From NCBI GenBank assembly GCA_002682825.1, contig NOKP01000020.1, positions 1,054,001-1,118,000 of the forward strand: a stretch of DNA of 64,000 nt, given 5' to 3'. Within the stretch, counting starts at the first letter, position 1. Each line of letters opens with the position of its first letter. The position numbers were made by a program, and so were the translations under genes. This document shows, piece by piece, positions 1 through 11,226 of the stretch. Source of the stretch: Neonectria sp. B-13 (lineage: Eukaryota; Ascomycota; Sordariomycetes; Hypocreales; Nectriaceae). A model generated the notes under the pieces. The model searched no databases, was not told the origin of the DNA, and saw nothing but the letters and a program-made list of their open reading frames with translations.

Positions 1-456
1 GGTGTAGGGAAGTCCGCCGTTGCCGTAAGGGTGGCGGTAGCTCACCGGAGGGCCTCGAGAGGCCTCGGGGGCGGTGGGAAGAGAGGGTGATTCAGGTTCG
101 TCGAAGTCTTCCTGATTGCGGCTGGGACGGCGTCGTCTGAAGTCGGAAGGCTCTGAAGTTGGGTCGCGAGGAGGTCCGCGTTGGTAGGAAGGCGGTCTAG
201 GAGCGAGGCCTTGGGCAGGAAAGCTAGAGGAGGAGGGAGAGTCGTGAGGACTAAAGGTAGACTCAGAGGGCGCCTCGGTAGCCTGTGTTTGAACAGAAGC
301 ACGATTAGATCTACGAACTGGCTGTACGTCCAGCGAGGATCTGCGGTCAGCATTATAGGTGTAGTCGTCCGACTCAGACCTGCGGCGGTGATGGGTGGCC
401 TGGGTGACCTGGGCGACCTTGGGCCCCGGCAGCTGGCCCCAGTAGGGCGTGGACAT
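1..456 (-). CDS. N-terminal part of an unidentified fungal protein, cut by the window edge
   Basis: An open frame of 152 codons runs leftward from the ATG at 456-454 to the first base of the window without a stop. The peptide begins MSTPYWGQLPGPK and is disordered: rich in Ser, Pro and Arg, with Arg clusters near residues 24-26 and later, and short aromatic motifs. The reading is believable as coding because wobble positions are mixed while the amino-acid composition is coherent, with repeated RRS, SNR and PPSY patterns. Other frames over the same bases give proline/arginine nonsense. I do not recognise the family: no domain lies in the visible part and the rest of the gene is outside the window. 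It could carry an intron just beyond the edge. The upstream 500 bp (457-1000) would hold its leader and promoter. Confidence 0.6.
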   Translation of the reverse strand, partial: MSTPYWGQLPGPKVAQVTQATHHRRRSESDDYTYNADRRSSLDVQPVRRSNRASVQTQATEAPSESTFSPHDSPSSSSFPAQGLAPRPPSYQRGPPRDPTSEPSDFRRRRPSRNQEDFDEPESPSLPTAPEASRGPPVSYRHPYGNGGLPYT

Positions 457-3400
457 TGAGAGCGACGATGAGGCTGTGATTGGGTGTCGATTGAGCGAAG
501 AGGGCGTCTGGGAACGATGCGAGGGGGTGGGCGGGCGTCTAGGTGAGGATTGGAGCAGCAAAGCAACGACCCAGCGAGACGAAAAGAAGATCCAGGCAGT
601 TGCTAGTTGCTAGTTGCTAGTTTGTAAGGTCCAACAACCTCTCGCGCGATGGAGAATGGAGATGATGGCGGGTCGGGGCGGGGCGTCCAGGGCGCATGCG
701 AGCTGCCGGGCTAGCCAATGCTGTGCAGCACTGAAGAGTCGAGCGACGCAGGCGTGTGCAGCAGCCAGCGGGAAAGAGCTTGATGATCTGCAGGGGCTGA
801 GAAGGGAGTGCCGAGTGGAAAGGACGAGGTTGAAAGATGGAGGCGCAAAGAGAGGATAGCACGGACAAGTGAAGGAGGATCGTGGGCAGATGTGAGATAA
901 TCGAGGAGCTCTAGTACGAAGAAGTACTACGTAGGACTGTAAATCAAGTAGCAATAGACGGATGGCCCGTGTTCTCCACACCAGCTAAGTACGCCAGTGG
1001 AGGCTAGGTGTCCGCCCGGTTTTTGCCTGTCAAGTAGTTACTCTGGGGCTGCGAAGCCGACGGGCCACCAATTCGTCCCCCAATTCGTCCACACCACCGC
1101 AAGCTCCGAGCTGAGCGGCGGATGGCGCTTTGTGCAGCCCTGAAAACCAGGCATTTCTGGGTCTTACGAAGGCAGAATGTACTACATACGAATACTATAC
1201 TCCGTACGCTCAATAAATGCAATGCACGAATCTCTGCCCCTGGCAAGCTGCGGAACACACACGCCCTGCAAGTGGCCGGAGTCTCTTGACAAGGACACCC
1301 GGATACTACATAGTATGTAGAAAAGAAGGCGGTCGGGGAGGCGCTAAAGAGGTGGAGAGCCGGACCCGGTGGAGCTTTCCCGGCCTTCCGTTGGGCTGGG
1401 GCTGGGCGGCTAGACCATCACCAAACTGGCAAGCTGTTCGAAAATGCTGGGCTGGGACTCTGGGATAGACTTTTAACTGGGCTGGGCCGCTGGGGAAACG
1501 GTTTGGGCTGCGTCGACAAACGAGACAAAAAGCGGGTGGCTGGTCAAGCGAGGCGGACACGAGCGGAGCAAGGAACGGGTGGTGGCTGAGATGACGATAT
1601 CCGTACCGGTATTCACGGGAGGACCGACCAGGCGCGCTGTTGTCAGAAGAGAGGATGAACGCATAGCACATACTTGAACAATCGCGGTTCTTGGTGTTCT
1701 GCAGGTTGGAATGGCATCATGATAGGCGACCGAGATGTGATGGAGGCGGTACGGTACGTACCTTCCTCGATTGAATGGATCTAGTACCTCGCACTGCAGC
1801 TCTCAGTCTGAGCTACAGTGGTTGATAAGTGGCACCAAAGTCCCGTCCCGTCCCTCCCATCCATCCATCCATCCATCCATCCATCCATCCAATTCTTGGT
1901 CTGGTCCCGGGCAGCTGGCGCTCGGTGCGGGATGGCCCGGGCCACCAAAATCAAACCTACTTTTGTCTGACATTTTCCTGCCACTTTTCCAACCCCAGCA
2001 TACAAATAGTCCTGACCTGGTCGTGATAATTGTTCCTTGACGGAGGAAAATTCGGACGTATTGACCCCTGTCCCACTGTGGCCGGGCTGACCTCACGCCC
2101 AACCTCCTCTGGTCGCTCCTCTGGTCAAGGCGTTCGAAGCGAACGGTTTCATGCAATGCAATCCATGCAGCCCCACGTCACTGTCCCTAGCAGAGCCCTT
2201 TTTTTCTTTTTTTTTCTTCTGGGCCAATGCCTTGGATCAATTCTTCCAATTGTTGGTTGTTTGGTAAATTGATCGACCAACGGAATACGGATAACGGCCA
2301 TGTGCATTCATCCTGCCCGTGCCAATCATGTTTTACCTCCTATTGTTTTGTTGGGCTACAAAGACGTCACACAAGGCTCCCTGCCAACTCGACAGACAGT
2401 ATTCGTATAAACGAGGTTGTCGAGTGGAGAACAATCTGTACTACCTACTACTTCGTACTTTGTACGAATACAGATCGCTATTGGAGACTTCCCAAGTCAA
2501 CCCTTTTCTCGTGGCCTCGGTGTCTCGTCTCCATTGACCGGTTTTCGTTCGTCAATCGCATTTACTCTCACCTGCTTGTCCTTACCAACCATTTTTGGGG
2601 GGGATCCCTCTTGTCTACGAAGTAAGGTAGTTGACAAAACTCCGTTCGGTGTAGATCAGTCATGCACCCCAAAAAATTACGGCACAGTATCAACTCGTGC
2701 ATGGGTGGCCAAAAACACAACTCGTGTCAACTTGACTATCTCACGTCGAATCCTGTGTTCAGAAACCTAGTGATTATCCCGCTTAGCGTGTCAGACTTGG
2801 CACTCCCAAACACCACTGCCGCCCTACGAATACATCGATCTATCCAGTCGTGCAGCGAGGTAATTATTAGCCATATCGGTCAACGCAACAACTTCCCTAC
2901 ACCATTGACTATTATCGGGTAAAGAGCTTGCCAAAGCTTGAGAGACACTCGGGGAATCAATGGAAAGTTTAATTTGGCTTTCCAAGTCGAATGCCCCGGT
3001 GCTAATGCAGGAGTTGGCGTTAAGGACATATGACATTGAACTGGGAGCATATGTTGGCAATGGTGAACCCAGCTCGTAGCTGAGAAACTTCTAGAATTCA
3101 CATCAACATCTATCATCGGGTGGACAAGCTGTATATCGCACATGCTTCCTAGGCAGGGCTTTTCGTCGCTTCTTGCGACGACACGCTGAACACCCAAACA
3201 CGCGCATTCCGTTCTCAACAACAATAAGCCAGTAAGTTGGGTTATGCCATCTCTACTATGACACTATGCGCTCCACACAGGCTATGCAGCGACTGTATTT
3301 CCGACCCTTTTGGCAACGTACGGAATCCGGATGGATCAGGGTTTGCTTTCATGACACGGACCCGAGAATGGCATATACTCAACGTAAACAGTTGCAATGG

Positions 3401-3848
3401 TTCTGTCGAAACCACCCAAGAGTTTTTAGTGTGGAGATGAGATGCATGATTGCACACTGTTGAAGACTGTTTGTTAAATAAAATTGTGCGAATATGAGTA
3501 GACTGCTGGGATTTTGCACAACTCTCACACACCTTAGGTCACTATGTAAATTTCGCCTTTAGCATGGCACTGGCTCGTGATACGGAGTATAACCCATACG
3601 GCTTTAAACTACCTTCTTACCCTGGAAAACAACGAAAAGAAAGCTTCGCCGAGATTTCCATGAACAACGATTTTGACCTCATCCTGTCTACCCGAGTCTC
3701 CAATGAGGCATGCTACAGGGTAATCAACGACCAACGATTAACACAAAGGGACCGAGAACTAAAATGCCCACGCATGAGCGAGGGGCCAAAAAGAAAGACA
3801 AGATTGATGAATTGGCAAAAATTCATTGGATGGCATGGTGAGATATTT
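457..3848. other. Gene-poor intergenic stretch
   Basis: No reading frame here has protein-like composition; all candidates are short, mostly lack ATG, and overlap on both strands. The stretch holds a CCAT microsatellite (1857-1891), a T-rich tract near 2200-2218, and four copies of the nonamer TACGAATAC or its complement (1187, 2399, 2463, 2825). The left end must contain the promoter of the gene running off the window. Confidence 0.6.
1857..1891. repeat. CCAT microsatellite
   Basis: Eight and a half perfect CCAT units in tandem. Non-coding; likely length-polymorphic. Confidence 0.95.
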
Positions 3849-3944
3849 TGCTCCCAGCAGGGCTTGAACCTGCGACCTTCGCATTACCAACACTAACAAG
3901 TAGCAGTATTAGTACGAAGCTCTAACCAACTGAGCTATGGAAGC
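3849..3944 (-). tRNA. tRNA-Ile (anticodon AAU) with a 22-nt intron
   Basis: Read on the minus strand, a full cloverleaf folds. The 7-bp acceptor stem is GCTTCCA with TGGGAGC (one G-U pair), with A as discriminator at 3849. The D stem is GCTC/GAGC. The anticodon stem is TCGTA/TGCGA with loop CT-AAT-A. The variable loop is AGGTC, and the T arm is GCAGG-TTCAAGC-CCTGC. The anticodon AAT (read as IAU) gives isoleucine. The intron, 3885-3906, sits at the canonical place, one base 3' of the anticodon between positions 37 and 38, leaving a 74-nt mature tRNA before CCA. The product decodes AUU/AUC codons. A weak reading frame on the opposite strand crosses this gene and is a shadow. Confidence 0.95.
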
Positions 3945-4461
3945 CTTCCAATTTGTTGGAATCAAGACTCAAAGTAACGCTTATATATCTAAAAAGTGGG
4001 GTTAATCTGAATGTGGACCCTTTTATATGAATAGTTCACGACGTTGGGCATGAACGGACTGGTGATGTTGCGGTAGTGACAGACATTGTTGATTTCCTCT
4101 AATTGCCGGGAACGACAACAAATTTTATGCCGAAGCCATGGTCATGCGCCCTTTCAAAACTCAGATGGCCCGACTTCTCATACAACTCATGCTCACATTT
4201 GCCGATTGGCTGCGTGCGATGTATCGGAGATATTTGACGCAAGATAATCAATCTATTGAACCCACAAACATGCGACTCCCTGTCCATACGAGAAAACAAA
4301 CGCCTGAAGCAGTACCCCATCAATACCCAACGATGGACCCCCACGCTTTCAGGCCAATCCCTTCCTAGCTCAGTCTTATTTGGAACTTTGGCATGTAACC
4401 TCTGGCTAAGGTTGTAGCCCCGACCTCGGAGCCGGGGCTACAACCTTAGCCCTATGCACCA
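3945..4461. other. Spacer between the tRNA and the next gene
   Basis: No convincing gene. The notable element is the long inverted repeat at 4404-4451, just before the stop codon of the leftward gene. Confidence 0.5.
4404..4451. repeat. Perfect 19-bp inverted repeat, 10-bp loop
   Basis: Arm 4404-4422 is the exact reverse complement of arm 4433-4451, with a 10-nt spacer. The arms start GGCTAAGGTTGTAG and are GC-rich toward the loop. It begins 10 bp beyond the stop codon of the leftward gene, so it would fold in that mRNA's 3' UTR. It could also be a remnant of a palindromic transposable element; I see no clear target-site duplication. Confidence 0.85.
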
Positions 4462-5621
4462 CTAGATGCTACGCCAGGCACGTTGCCCAGAAGACGTGAA
4501 TAAAACCCACAGAGACAAAGCGACAATGATCATGATGGCCAAGGCTGTACGGTAAGGGACTGTCTTCCGATCACGTAGCCTGTGGATATAATCAGGTAGG
4601 CTCACATACGTTTTGTCGTTGTCTTGGTCGAGCTCGCGGCCTTCGTAGTACACGACCTGGGGCCTCATTATCGTGTACTTTGCCACGCCTTCCGTCTCCA
4701 TCTCGTTCTCGATAGGCCTGTAACGCATGATCTCAGGTCCGACAGAAATCTTGACTCGTGCTGCTGTCTTGTATCTCATAGCTGGTGAGCGCTTTTTGGC
4801 TCGTTTCTGCGCTACTTCCTTGGAGAATTCATATACGTCCTGAGCCAAGTTGTCCTGGTCCAGGTCGTAATGTTCACCAGGCTTGATCCAATTCGAGATG
4901 ATGATGGCGGGTGAGAGTCGATTGCAAATATTGAGCCACCCTGCATATGCAATCACATCATGAAGCCACTGGTAGAGCTCCTGGATCGAAGGCGGTTGCC
5001 ATGCTTCGGTCTTGCTCGTCCAAGAAAAGACGGGAAGGATAAGAACCAAGACCCGAGTGCACAGCTTGTCAATCTCCTCCCAGAAGAGAGGGGGCAGTCC
5101 GCGTTTCGTTCTCAGGTACAGGCGATTGGTTTGGGCACGAACATTGCTGCGCCGAAATCCTAGAAGCCAGTTAACTTCACGATGCCCATGCTGTGTAACA
5201 GTGCAAGCACACCTTCTGCATTGGCCAGAGAAGCATCGGTCGACTGCAGGACGTTCTCGTGCTCGTGATCAGCACCGAAAAGTAGACTCGAGAAGACCTT
5301 GGTGTCAATGATCTTCATGATTGTGGCCTGAACGAGGCAACATCGTTCCGTTCCGTCGCGAAGCAACCTTTCCCATTTCCCGGCGTGGGGATCTGGACGA
5401 GCTAGAAGCTCTACGAATTTGAGAAACTGTTCCGGGTATTCTTGCAGCCATGGTGAGGACCTGGGGCTGCTGAATGGACAGAATGCCCTTTCAACGAGAG
5501 CACGAATTTCGACGACGAGGTTGGAGTAGTGGAGCTCGAAGAACTCGTCGGGGTGATCTAGTAACGTCTGATCGAACGGTAAAGAGCGCCGGCTAGGGCA
5601 TAATCGTGAGAGTTCCCTCAT
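4462..5621 (-). CDS. Conserved-looking fungal protein with a C-terminal membrane anchor
   Basis: Two exons (5621-5213 and 5159-4462) give 368 residues. The 53-nt intron (5160-5212, donor GTGTGC, branch-like GTTAAC, acceptor CTAG) restores one frame, giving LANAEG then FRRSNVRAQT. The protein is mostly helical and charged, with a middle rich in Trp, Tyr and Leu. It ends with one hydrophobic helix (about residues 338-358, ALAIMIIVALSLWVLF) followed by a short polar tail, so it is probably a tail-anchored membrane protein. I know of no named domain. The chosen ATG at 5621 is only the first intact start: the frame remains open a little upstream, and coding-like sequence continues to 5979 in broken frames (separate entry). 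The gene may therefore be a pseudogene, or be used from this internal start. Confidence 0.55.
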
Positions 5622-5979
5622 CTCTCCTGGTAGACGATAAGGACAGCCCAGTATTCTTTCTGGGGTGGTAGCCGTTTAGGTGAGGGTGGGGGTGACAGTG
5701 TGATGCTTGGTCAGGTGGTGGTATCTGAGTGGGAAACCGGGACAAAATGGGACAAAACGAGTGAAGAAGGAAATCGATCCAGGACGATAGTTGGTCTCAG
5801 CGGGACGTCGAAGACCTCAAGGACGTCGCGGTGCCGGCTCTCTGAGGGATGGCGGCAAGGAAGGTCATGCCGGAACTTATCATCAAGAGAGAACTGCTTC
5901 GAGTCTTGCTCGTCTGAGCAGCCTCCTTGGTCTTGGCGGCATCTTTCTCAAAGGAAGTGGTCCATGTGTTTTGGTCCAT
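5622..5979 (-). pseudogene. Frameshifted 5' coding part of the preceding gene
   Basis: An ATG at 5979-5977 in a perfect GCCACCATGG context starts a protein-like frame of about 25 codons. The apparent reading then jumps frame near 5904-5907 (one base short), near 5739-5758 (a 10-bp tandem duplication, GGGACAAAAT/GGGACAAAAC), and near 5660 (one base extra). After these it enters the intact frame of the 368-residue protein through ERILGCPYRLPGEM. Between the jumps the segments look like coherent protein, for example RDVLEVFDVPLRPT. I infer a single ancestral gene from 5979 to 4462 whose first third is disrupted. Assembly errors at homopolymers could explain two of the three changes, but not the duplication. 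Confidence 0.45.
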
Positions 5980-7874
5980 GGTGGCTGTCTGGTGACCAAG
6001 CAAGTGGACTATTTGATAAAATGGTATTGATAGAGTGTAAGGGTGTAAGGCAACAAAGAATCAGCTGTGGAGGTTGTTGGAGGGGGCTTGGGGAAAGAGA
6101 GTCTTTGTCTGTGGGTGAGACGAAGCTATTAAAGGCTAGAGAAGACAAAGCCTCGGGGCTCTAGCCCGAGCAGGTGTCACGCAGGTGCCGTGACAGAGGG
6201 TTTAGTGAGGGGCGTAGTCGGCGCGGAGGGGTCGTGAGCGTGGGATGGAATGGAGTTGAGACGCAACAACATTCCAGAACGGCATAGCCAGATCCGCGGT
6301 CTTATGCATGGGACGTGGCTTCGCTGATCATCGGGAGCAGCCAGCGGCAGAAATACGTAATGATACTGGTGCATCCCGTGGGCCGTGGTGCACTGGAACC
6401 TGTCCATTCGGACACAGGCGCCGGGGTAACAGGGAGGCAAGGGAGATGCCGCGCCGGGTGAACTGGGGGGGAAACGGTCTTAGTTCTCACCGCGGGCGCC
6501 TCACTCATCCATCCATCGGCCAGGGCGGCAAGGGAGAAAGAGGGTTGCGGGCGCTGGCGTAACATGGTTGGCGTTGCGACGCTCAGAGAGCCGAGGCGGA
6601 CCATTCTGAGACGGTAGATGCCGTTGGCTCATTGTCTTTGGTGGCTGGGGCGCCGAATCCGTTGGACCGCGCATCCTAGCATCGTCATCCGAGTTTAGCA
6701 AATGCTCGCAGTTTGGAGTGCATGACCACGAGGAACAAATCGTTCGAGAAGGGGTAAAACGTGGGGGTTCATTGTGATCCATCCTGGATGACTGAGGACA
6801 ATATCTCGGGAACTAGGCTCGGATAGACGATGCATCGTGGTAGTGGGGAAGTTATTCTCGCTCCACTTGAGAACAATATTTTCTGTAACTCTGAGTACCT
6901 AGGTATGGAAGCCAGCCCCTTCCTTGACGGGGAAGACACTTCTAGCTCAGTTGTCTCCTCCGAGAGTGCATGCTTAAGGTATTCGGTACCTTGCCTAAGT
7001 ACTAGTAGTAGGTAGCTACTAGGTAAGGTACTGGCTGGTATGTCAGCTGATGGAAGAGAAATGACAAAGACCATATTTTGTGTAGTTGATGATGCAGAAA
7101 GCGACCAATACTGCCAGACTGTGTACATATGGGATGATTCGCTTAGAGTTGGAGGCAAACGGGCTTGAGTTCTCTGAATAACTAGGAATAGGTCGAGTCC
7201 ATCATTCTGTCTGATGGTAAACCCGCTGGCTTGCCAAGAGGAGACGATAAATAACACCTGTTTGCTGCGTTTTATGTCCAGTCACAATATGAATTCTCTC
7301 ACTCTAACAATAATCCAGAAGTCAGTGCTTCGCGCGTTCCACCGGTCGCCCACGATTCCACGATTCCACGATTCCACGATTCCACGATTCCACGATTCCA
7401 AGGAGCTTGCCCAACTGTGGTTACAGACTGGGAGTATGCCTGGGAATTAAGGCATAAACATGTCGATCCACTCGCCTTCCATGGAACAGCCCAAGCGCAG
7501 ACGGGAGAGAGCGCAACATCAGGTACGTATTCATACGGTTCCAGTTTAGGTCAGCACCGATATTTTTTTGCGGCTGGGGCTTTCGCGAGTTGAAACCGCC
7601 CTTAAACAACTGACACTCGCAACTTCCCGACAATCACCACCCGTTCCAATACCTCATCACCGACTGTTGCCTGGCGCAAAGTCGCTCTCCAAAAAAGTCC
7701 AAACGGAAAGAACCAGTCGACCTATTTCTTTCTCGTCGCCCCACTTTCTCTCCGCCTCCCACTTTCCTCCGCCATCCTCAACAGTGCCCCGCGATCCCAC
7801 ACCTCCGAGACGCATCTTTGATCCCAGCGGTCGCAACCTCGAATCCCCGAGCATCACACGCATCACGAACCACA
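5980..7874. other. Intergenic region with promoters and simple repeats
   Basis: No supported gene. It should hold the promoter of the leftward gene (immediately right of 5979) and the eIF4E promoter and leader (about 7400-7874). A short cluster of GGTACC/AAGGTA/CTAGTAG palindromes lies at 6980-7030. A 162-codon frame at 6769-7257 on the minus strand lacks an ATG at its start and has no protein character. Confidence 0.5.
7352..7399. repeat. Six perfect copies of the octamer ACGATTCC
   Basis: 48 bp made of six identical 8-bp units. Non-coding, upstream of eIF4E. Confidence 0.95.
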
Positions 7875-8755
7875 ATGGCCGCTACCGAAGCTGAGGCGCC
7901 CAAGATGGACGAGCAGGTCGACCTGTCTACCATCCCCATCGACCCTAACGGCAAGGAGGAGTCTGCCGACTCCAAGGATGGTGCCGCCGTCACCGTTTTC
8001 CACGACAAGGACAACTTCAACGTCAAGCACCCTCTCCAGAGCAAGTGGACTCTTTGGTTCACCAAGCCCCCGTCCGGAAAGGTATGACGAACGAGTTCTG
8101 ATAACCATCCATATTGGCATGTGTTGACTGTGACGCAGGGCGACAACTGGAATGATCTCCTCAAGGAAGTTATTACCTTTGACTCCGTTGAGGAGTTTTG
8201 GGGTGTCTACGTGAGTACTTCCTAAGCAGTTTCTGTGCTCTAATTCCCTGACCCATGTGCTAGAACAACGTTGCTCCCGTTTCCGAGCTCGCCCTCAAGT
8301 CCGATTACCATCTCTTCAAGGCCGGTGTCCGCCCCGAGTGGGAAGACCCCCAGAACAAGCATGGTGGCAAGTGGTCTTACCAGTACAAGAACAAAGGCAG
8401 TGTCGATGTGGACCGCCTCTGGCTCCAGGTCATGATGGCCGCCATCGGTGAGACCCTCGAGAAGGATGAGGAAGACGGTGAGGTCATGGGCGTTGTCGTC
8501 AACGTCCGCAAGGCCTTTTACCGAATTGGTGTCTGGACTCGCACCATTGGCAAGAGCATTCCCGGTCGTGGTGACGGTGATGTTGCCGGTGGCAAGGGCC
8601 GCAGCAGCGAGAAGGGCAAGGAGGTCCTGATGTCTATTGGCCGTCGCTTCAAGGAGGTCCTGGAACTGCCCGCACAGGAGCAGATTGAGTACTCTGGTCA
8701 CACCGACAGTGCTCACGCTGGAAGCACGAGAGCCAAGGCCAAGATGGTGGTCTAA
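7875..8755 (+). CDS. eIF4E: Translation initiation factor eIF4E (mRNA cap-binding protein)
   Basis: Three exons (7875-8081, 8139-8210, 8264-8755) encode 256 residues. The introns are 57 and 53 nt, with donors GTATGA and GTGAGT and acceptors GCAG and CTAG, both phase 0. The fold is recognised from the N-terminal HPLQSKWTLWF motif (residues 52-62, the 4G/4E-BP-binding side). The cap-stacking tryptophans are W73 in GDNWND and W119 in RPEWEDP, followed by the m7G-contacting E120; W90 in EEFWGVY is the conserved third Trp. The GGKW motif is at 127-130. As the cap-binding subunit of eIF4F it recruits capped mRNA to eIF4G and the 40S subunit in the cytoplasm. The acidic N-terminal tail is typical and variable. 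The long C-terminal extension after the core (GRRFKEVLEL to the end) is usual in filamentous fungi. Confidence 0.95.
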
Positions 8756-9288
8756 GGCGGAGGTGCTTGCGGATGAAGAGGGATGAATATTGACTTAGCA
8801 AAATATCCAGTAACATGCCTGGTCTATTTTCTCCTTTAGCTGTCACATTATATACCTCATGGTGGGTGGAACACGAGCTGCACGAGATTACTGGGAAGCA
8901 GGGAGGCAGGTAGCCGAGATCATGACGAAGTGATCTGGCTCCCGCGTGGCCATGGCTCGGGCCAGACATAAAATTTTCCCAAGTTTATGATGGCGTTGCT
9001 AGGGAGGTCTTTCGGTCGAACGGTGAAACGAATATGACGAGTTGGCCACCAGAGGAGGCATCGGAGAAAATAGAGATACTGTAAAATTTTGGCACCTCCT
9101 TTTCATGAAATATGTCTGATTACGTCTATCTTGGCTCTCAACCTTGAGCCCAAATTCGGGCCCTCCATGTCTAATATCACAGCACGTATAATCTTACACA
9201 TCTAATATTTAGGTACTGGTTGTCTCATTCCATGCTGCCATCCCACATGATCATAAACGCATAAAATTTGTATTTTACTTTTTGACAC
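8756..9288. other. Intergenic space between convergent 3' ends
   Basis: Shared terminator region of eIF4E and the acyl-CoA synthetase. A/T-rich with several AATAAA-like words; no gene seen. Confidence 0.6.
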
Positions 9289-11226
9289 TTACATCTCGTC
9301 GCCACTTACGTCGTCGGCGAATATGGCTTTGACAAGCTGCTTCTTGTTGATCTTGCCCATGGCGTTGCGGGGGATGTGGTCGACGATGCGCAGGACCTGG
9401 GGTATCTTGTAGTTGGCGAGGCGGCTCTTAAGGGCGCGGCGCATGTCGAGGGGCGACCACTTGGTCACGACGTCATGGTCGAGGATGATGATGGCGCCGA
9501 CCTTGTGACCCCACTGACCGCTGGGGACGGCGACGACTGCCGCCTCGGCGACCTGTGGTAGGGAGAGCAGCTCCCGCTCGACCTCGAGGGCGCTGACCTT
9601 CTCGCCGCCCGTCTTGATGATGTCGGCCGACTTGCGGCCCTGGATGAAGTAGAGCGGCCCGCGGGCCCACGGCTGCGAGGCGTTGTGGCCGGCCTCAGGG
9701 ACGGGGCGGCGGACGGCGACGTCTCCTGTTTTGAACCAACGGCCCTGGCCGTCCTCGCCTTCGACGAACTCGCTGGCCGTGGCGGTCGGGTTGCGCCAGT
9801 ATTCGCGGAAGATGGTAGGACCGCGCAGCTGGATCTCGCCAGAGCGCTCGCGACCCGTCTCCGCGTCTATCTCTTCGCCCTCCTCGATGATCTTGCCCGT
9901 GTCGACGTCGACTAGGCGAGCCTGTACCGAGGGAAGGGGCCAGCCGACGCTGGCGTCAATGCGGTCCCCGAAGTCAAGGCCGCAGCTGAGGGCCATGCCT
10001 ACCTCGGTCATGCCGTACCGCTCGAGAAGGACGTTGCCGCGGCTGAGATCTCGCCAGGCGGACTTGATGGGCGTTGGTAGCGCGGCGGAGCCGGAGATGG
10101 CGACGCGCATGTGCTCGGGAGAGGTGGCGGTGCGAGCAGCCTCCTGAACATCGGGTGCCAGGGACTTGTAGCTGGTGAGAAGGCGACTATATACAGTAGG
10201 GACGACGGTGAAGAATGTGATCTTGCCCTTGGTGGTAGCTTGGCCGGGGAGGAGGAAGGGGGCAGAGAGGCGCTTCCAGACGGCATCGGCGTTGAAGGGG
10301 AACATGAACTCGATGGTGGAGCCGGCGAGGAGAGGAGTCAGGATGGCATTGACGGTGCCGTGGATGTGGTGCAGGGGGAGGACATGGAGGAGGTGGTCGG
10401 CGGCGGTGTACTCCCAGGCCTCGAGGAGGGAGCGAGACTGGGCCGTGAAGACGGACTGGGGGAGCAAGACGCCTTTCTATGTCGTGGGTCAGCAGGGAAG
10501 AACAAGAAGCTTCGTGGCGCATGTTTAATCTTACCGGTCGATTGGTTGTGCCCGAGGTGTATAGCATCATGCCTGCCTCTCCGGGATCGGAGTCGCCCAG
10601 CGCAACGTCCTCATGACGTCCTCCACCCATGTGCTTGGCCAACTCTACGTGAGCAGGCTTGATCGTTAAGTCGGTGGCTAGGACCTCTTTGGCCTTTGGT
10701 GCAAACTTGGCTGATGAGACGAGGAGCGAAGCTTCGCTCTGATTAAGGATGTACTGCAGCTCGGGGGCCGGGAACGCGGGAGACAGCGGCACGGCGATGG
10801 ACCGGGCGGCTAGGACGGCGAGGAGGGTCACTGCGAAGGTCGACGTCAGCGCCAACGACTGAGAGGGCGCGGAGGGGTGGTGGTGCGTTGCTCACCGACG
10901 TAGTCGTAGCTATTCTCAACGAGGAAGGCGATGCGCTCGCCATTGAGGTCCTTGCGGCCGGCGGCCTCGAAGAGGCGATCGCGGGCGCGGCGTACATCGC
11001 CGAGAAGCTCGCCGTACTTGAAGGTGCGCCCGGACAGCGAGTGGACAACGGCGGTGGAGTCGGGATCGTGACGGGAGACGGCCTCGAAGAGGGGCAGGCG
11101 CGGGAGGGTGGAGAGCATTCTGGCGGCGGCAGCGGGACGGGACGAGGCGAGGGAGAAATTCAAGCAGCGAACGGATGAGGTCGGGCGCCGGAGGACGGAG
11201 GAGAGAAGAGACCGGAGGAGGGACAT
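9289..11226 (-). CDS. Mitochondrial malonyl-CoA synthetase-like acyl-CoA ligase (ACSF3/MatB type)
   Basis: Three exons (11226-10896, 10830-10535, 10476-9289) encode 604 residues; introns of 65 and 58 nt keep frame exactly. The first ATG gives an Arg/Ser-rich presequence (MSLLRSLLSSVLRRP...) typical of mitochondrial import. ANL-family signatures follow: the ATP-binding loop TSGTTNRPKGV around 201-212, HHIHGTVNAIL around 250, the RYGMTEVGM adenylate motif at about 360, and the hinge/A10 region GRKSADIIKTGGEKVSALEVE near 490. The catalytic lysine lies in GKINKKQL near 585. IIKTGGEKVSALEVE and RYGMTEVGM are hallmarks of the malonyl-CoA synthetase branch, which activates malonate or methylmalonate to the CoA ester. 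An Asn replaces the usual Gly in SGTTxRPKG. Substrate is inferred from family. Confidence 0.85.

Noticed and set aside
3564..3896. 110-codon plus-strand frame
   Set aside because: Runs across the antisense of the tRNA-Ile gene; its end is the usual tRNA shadow peptide.
6769..7257. 162-codon minus-strand frame
   Set aside because: No ATG at its start, no domain, AT-rich region with many overlapping frames.
7352..7399. Octamer array considered as a CRISPR or binding-site array
   Set aside because: Units are directly adjacent with no spacers, in a eukaryotic genome; a simple minisatellite.
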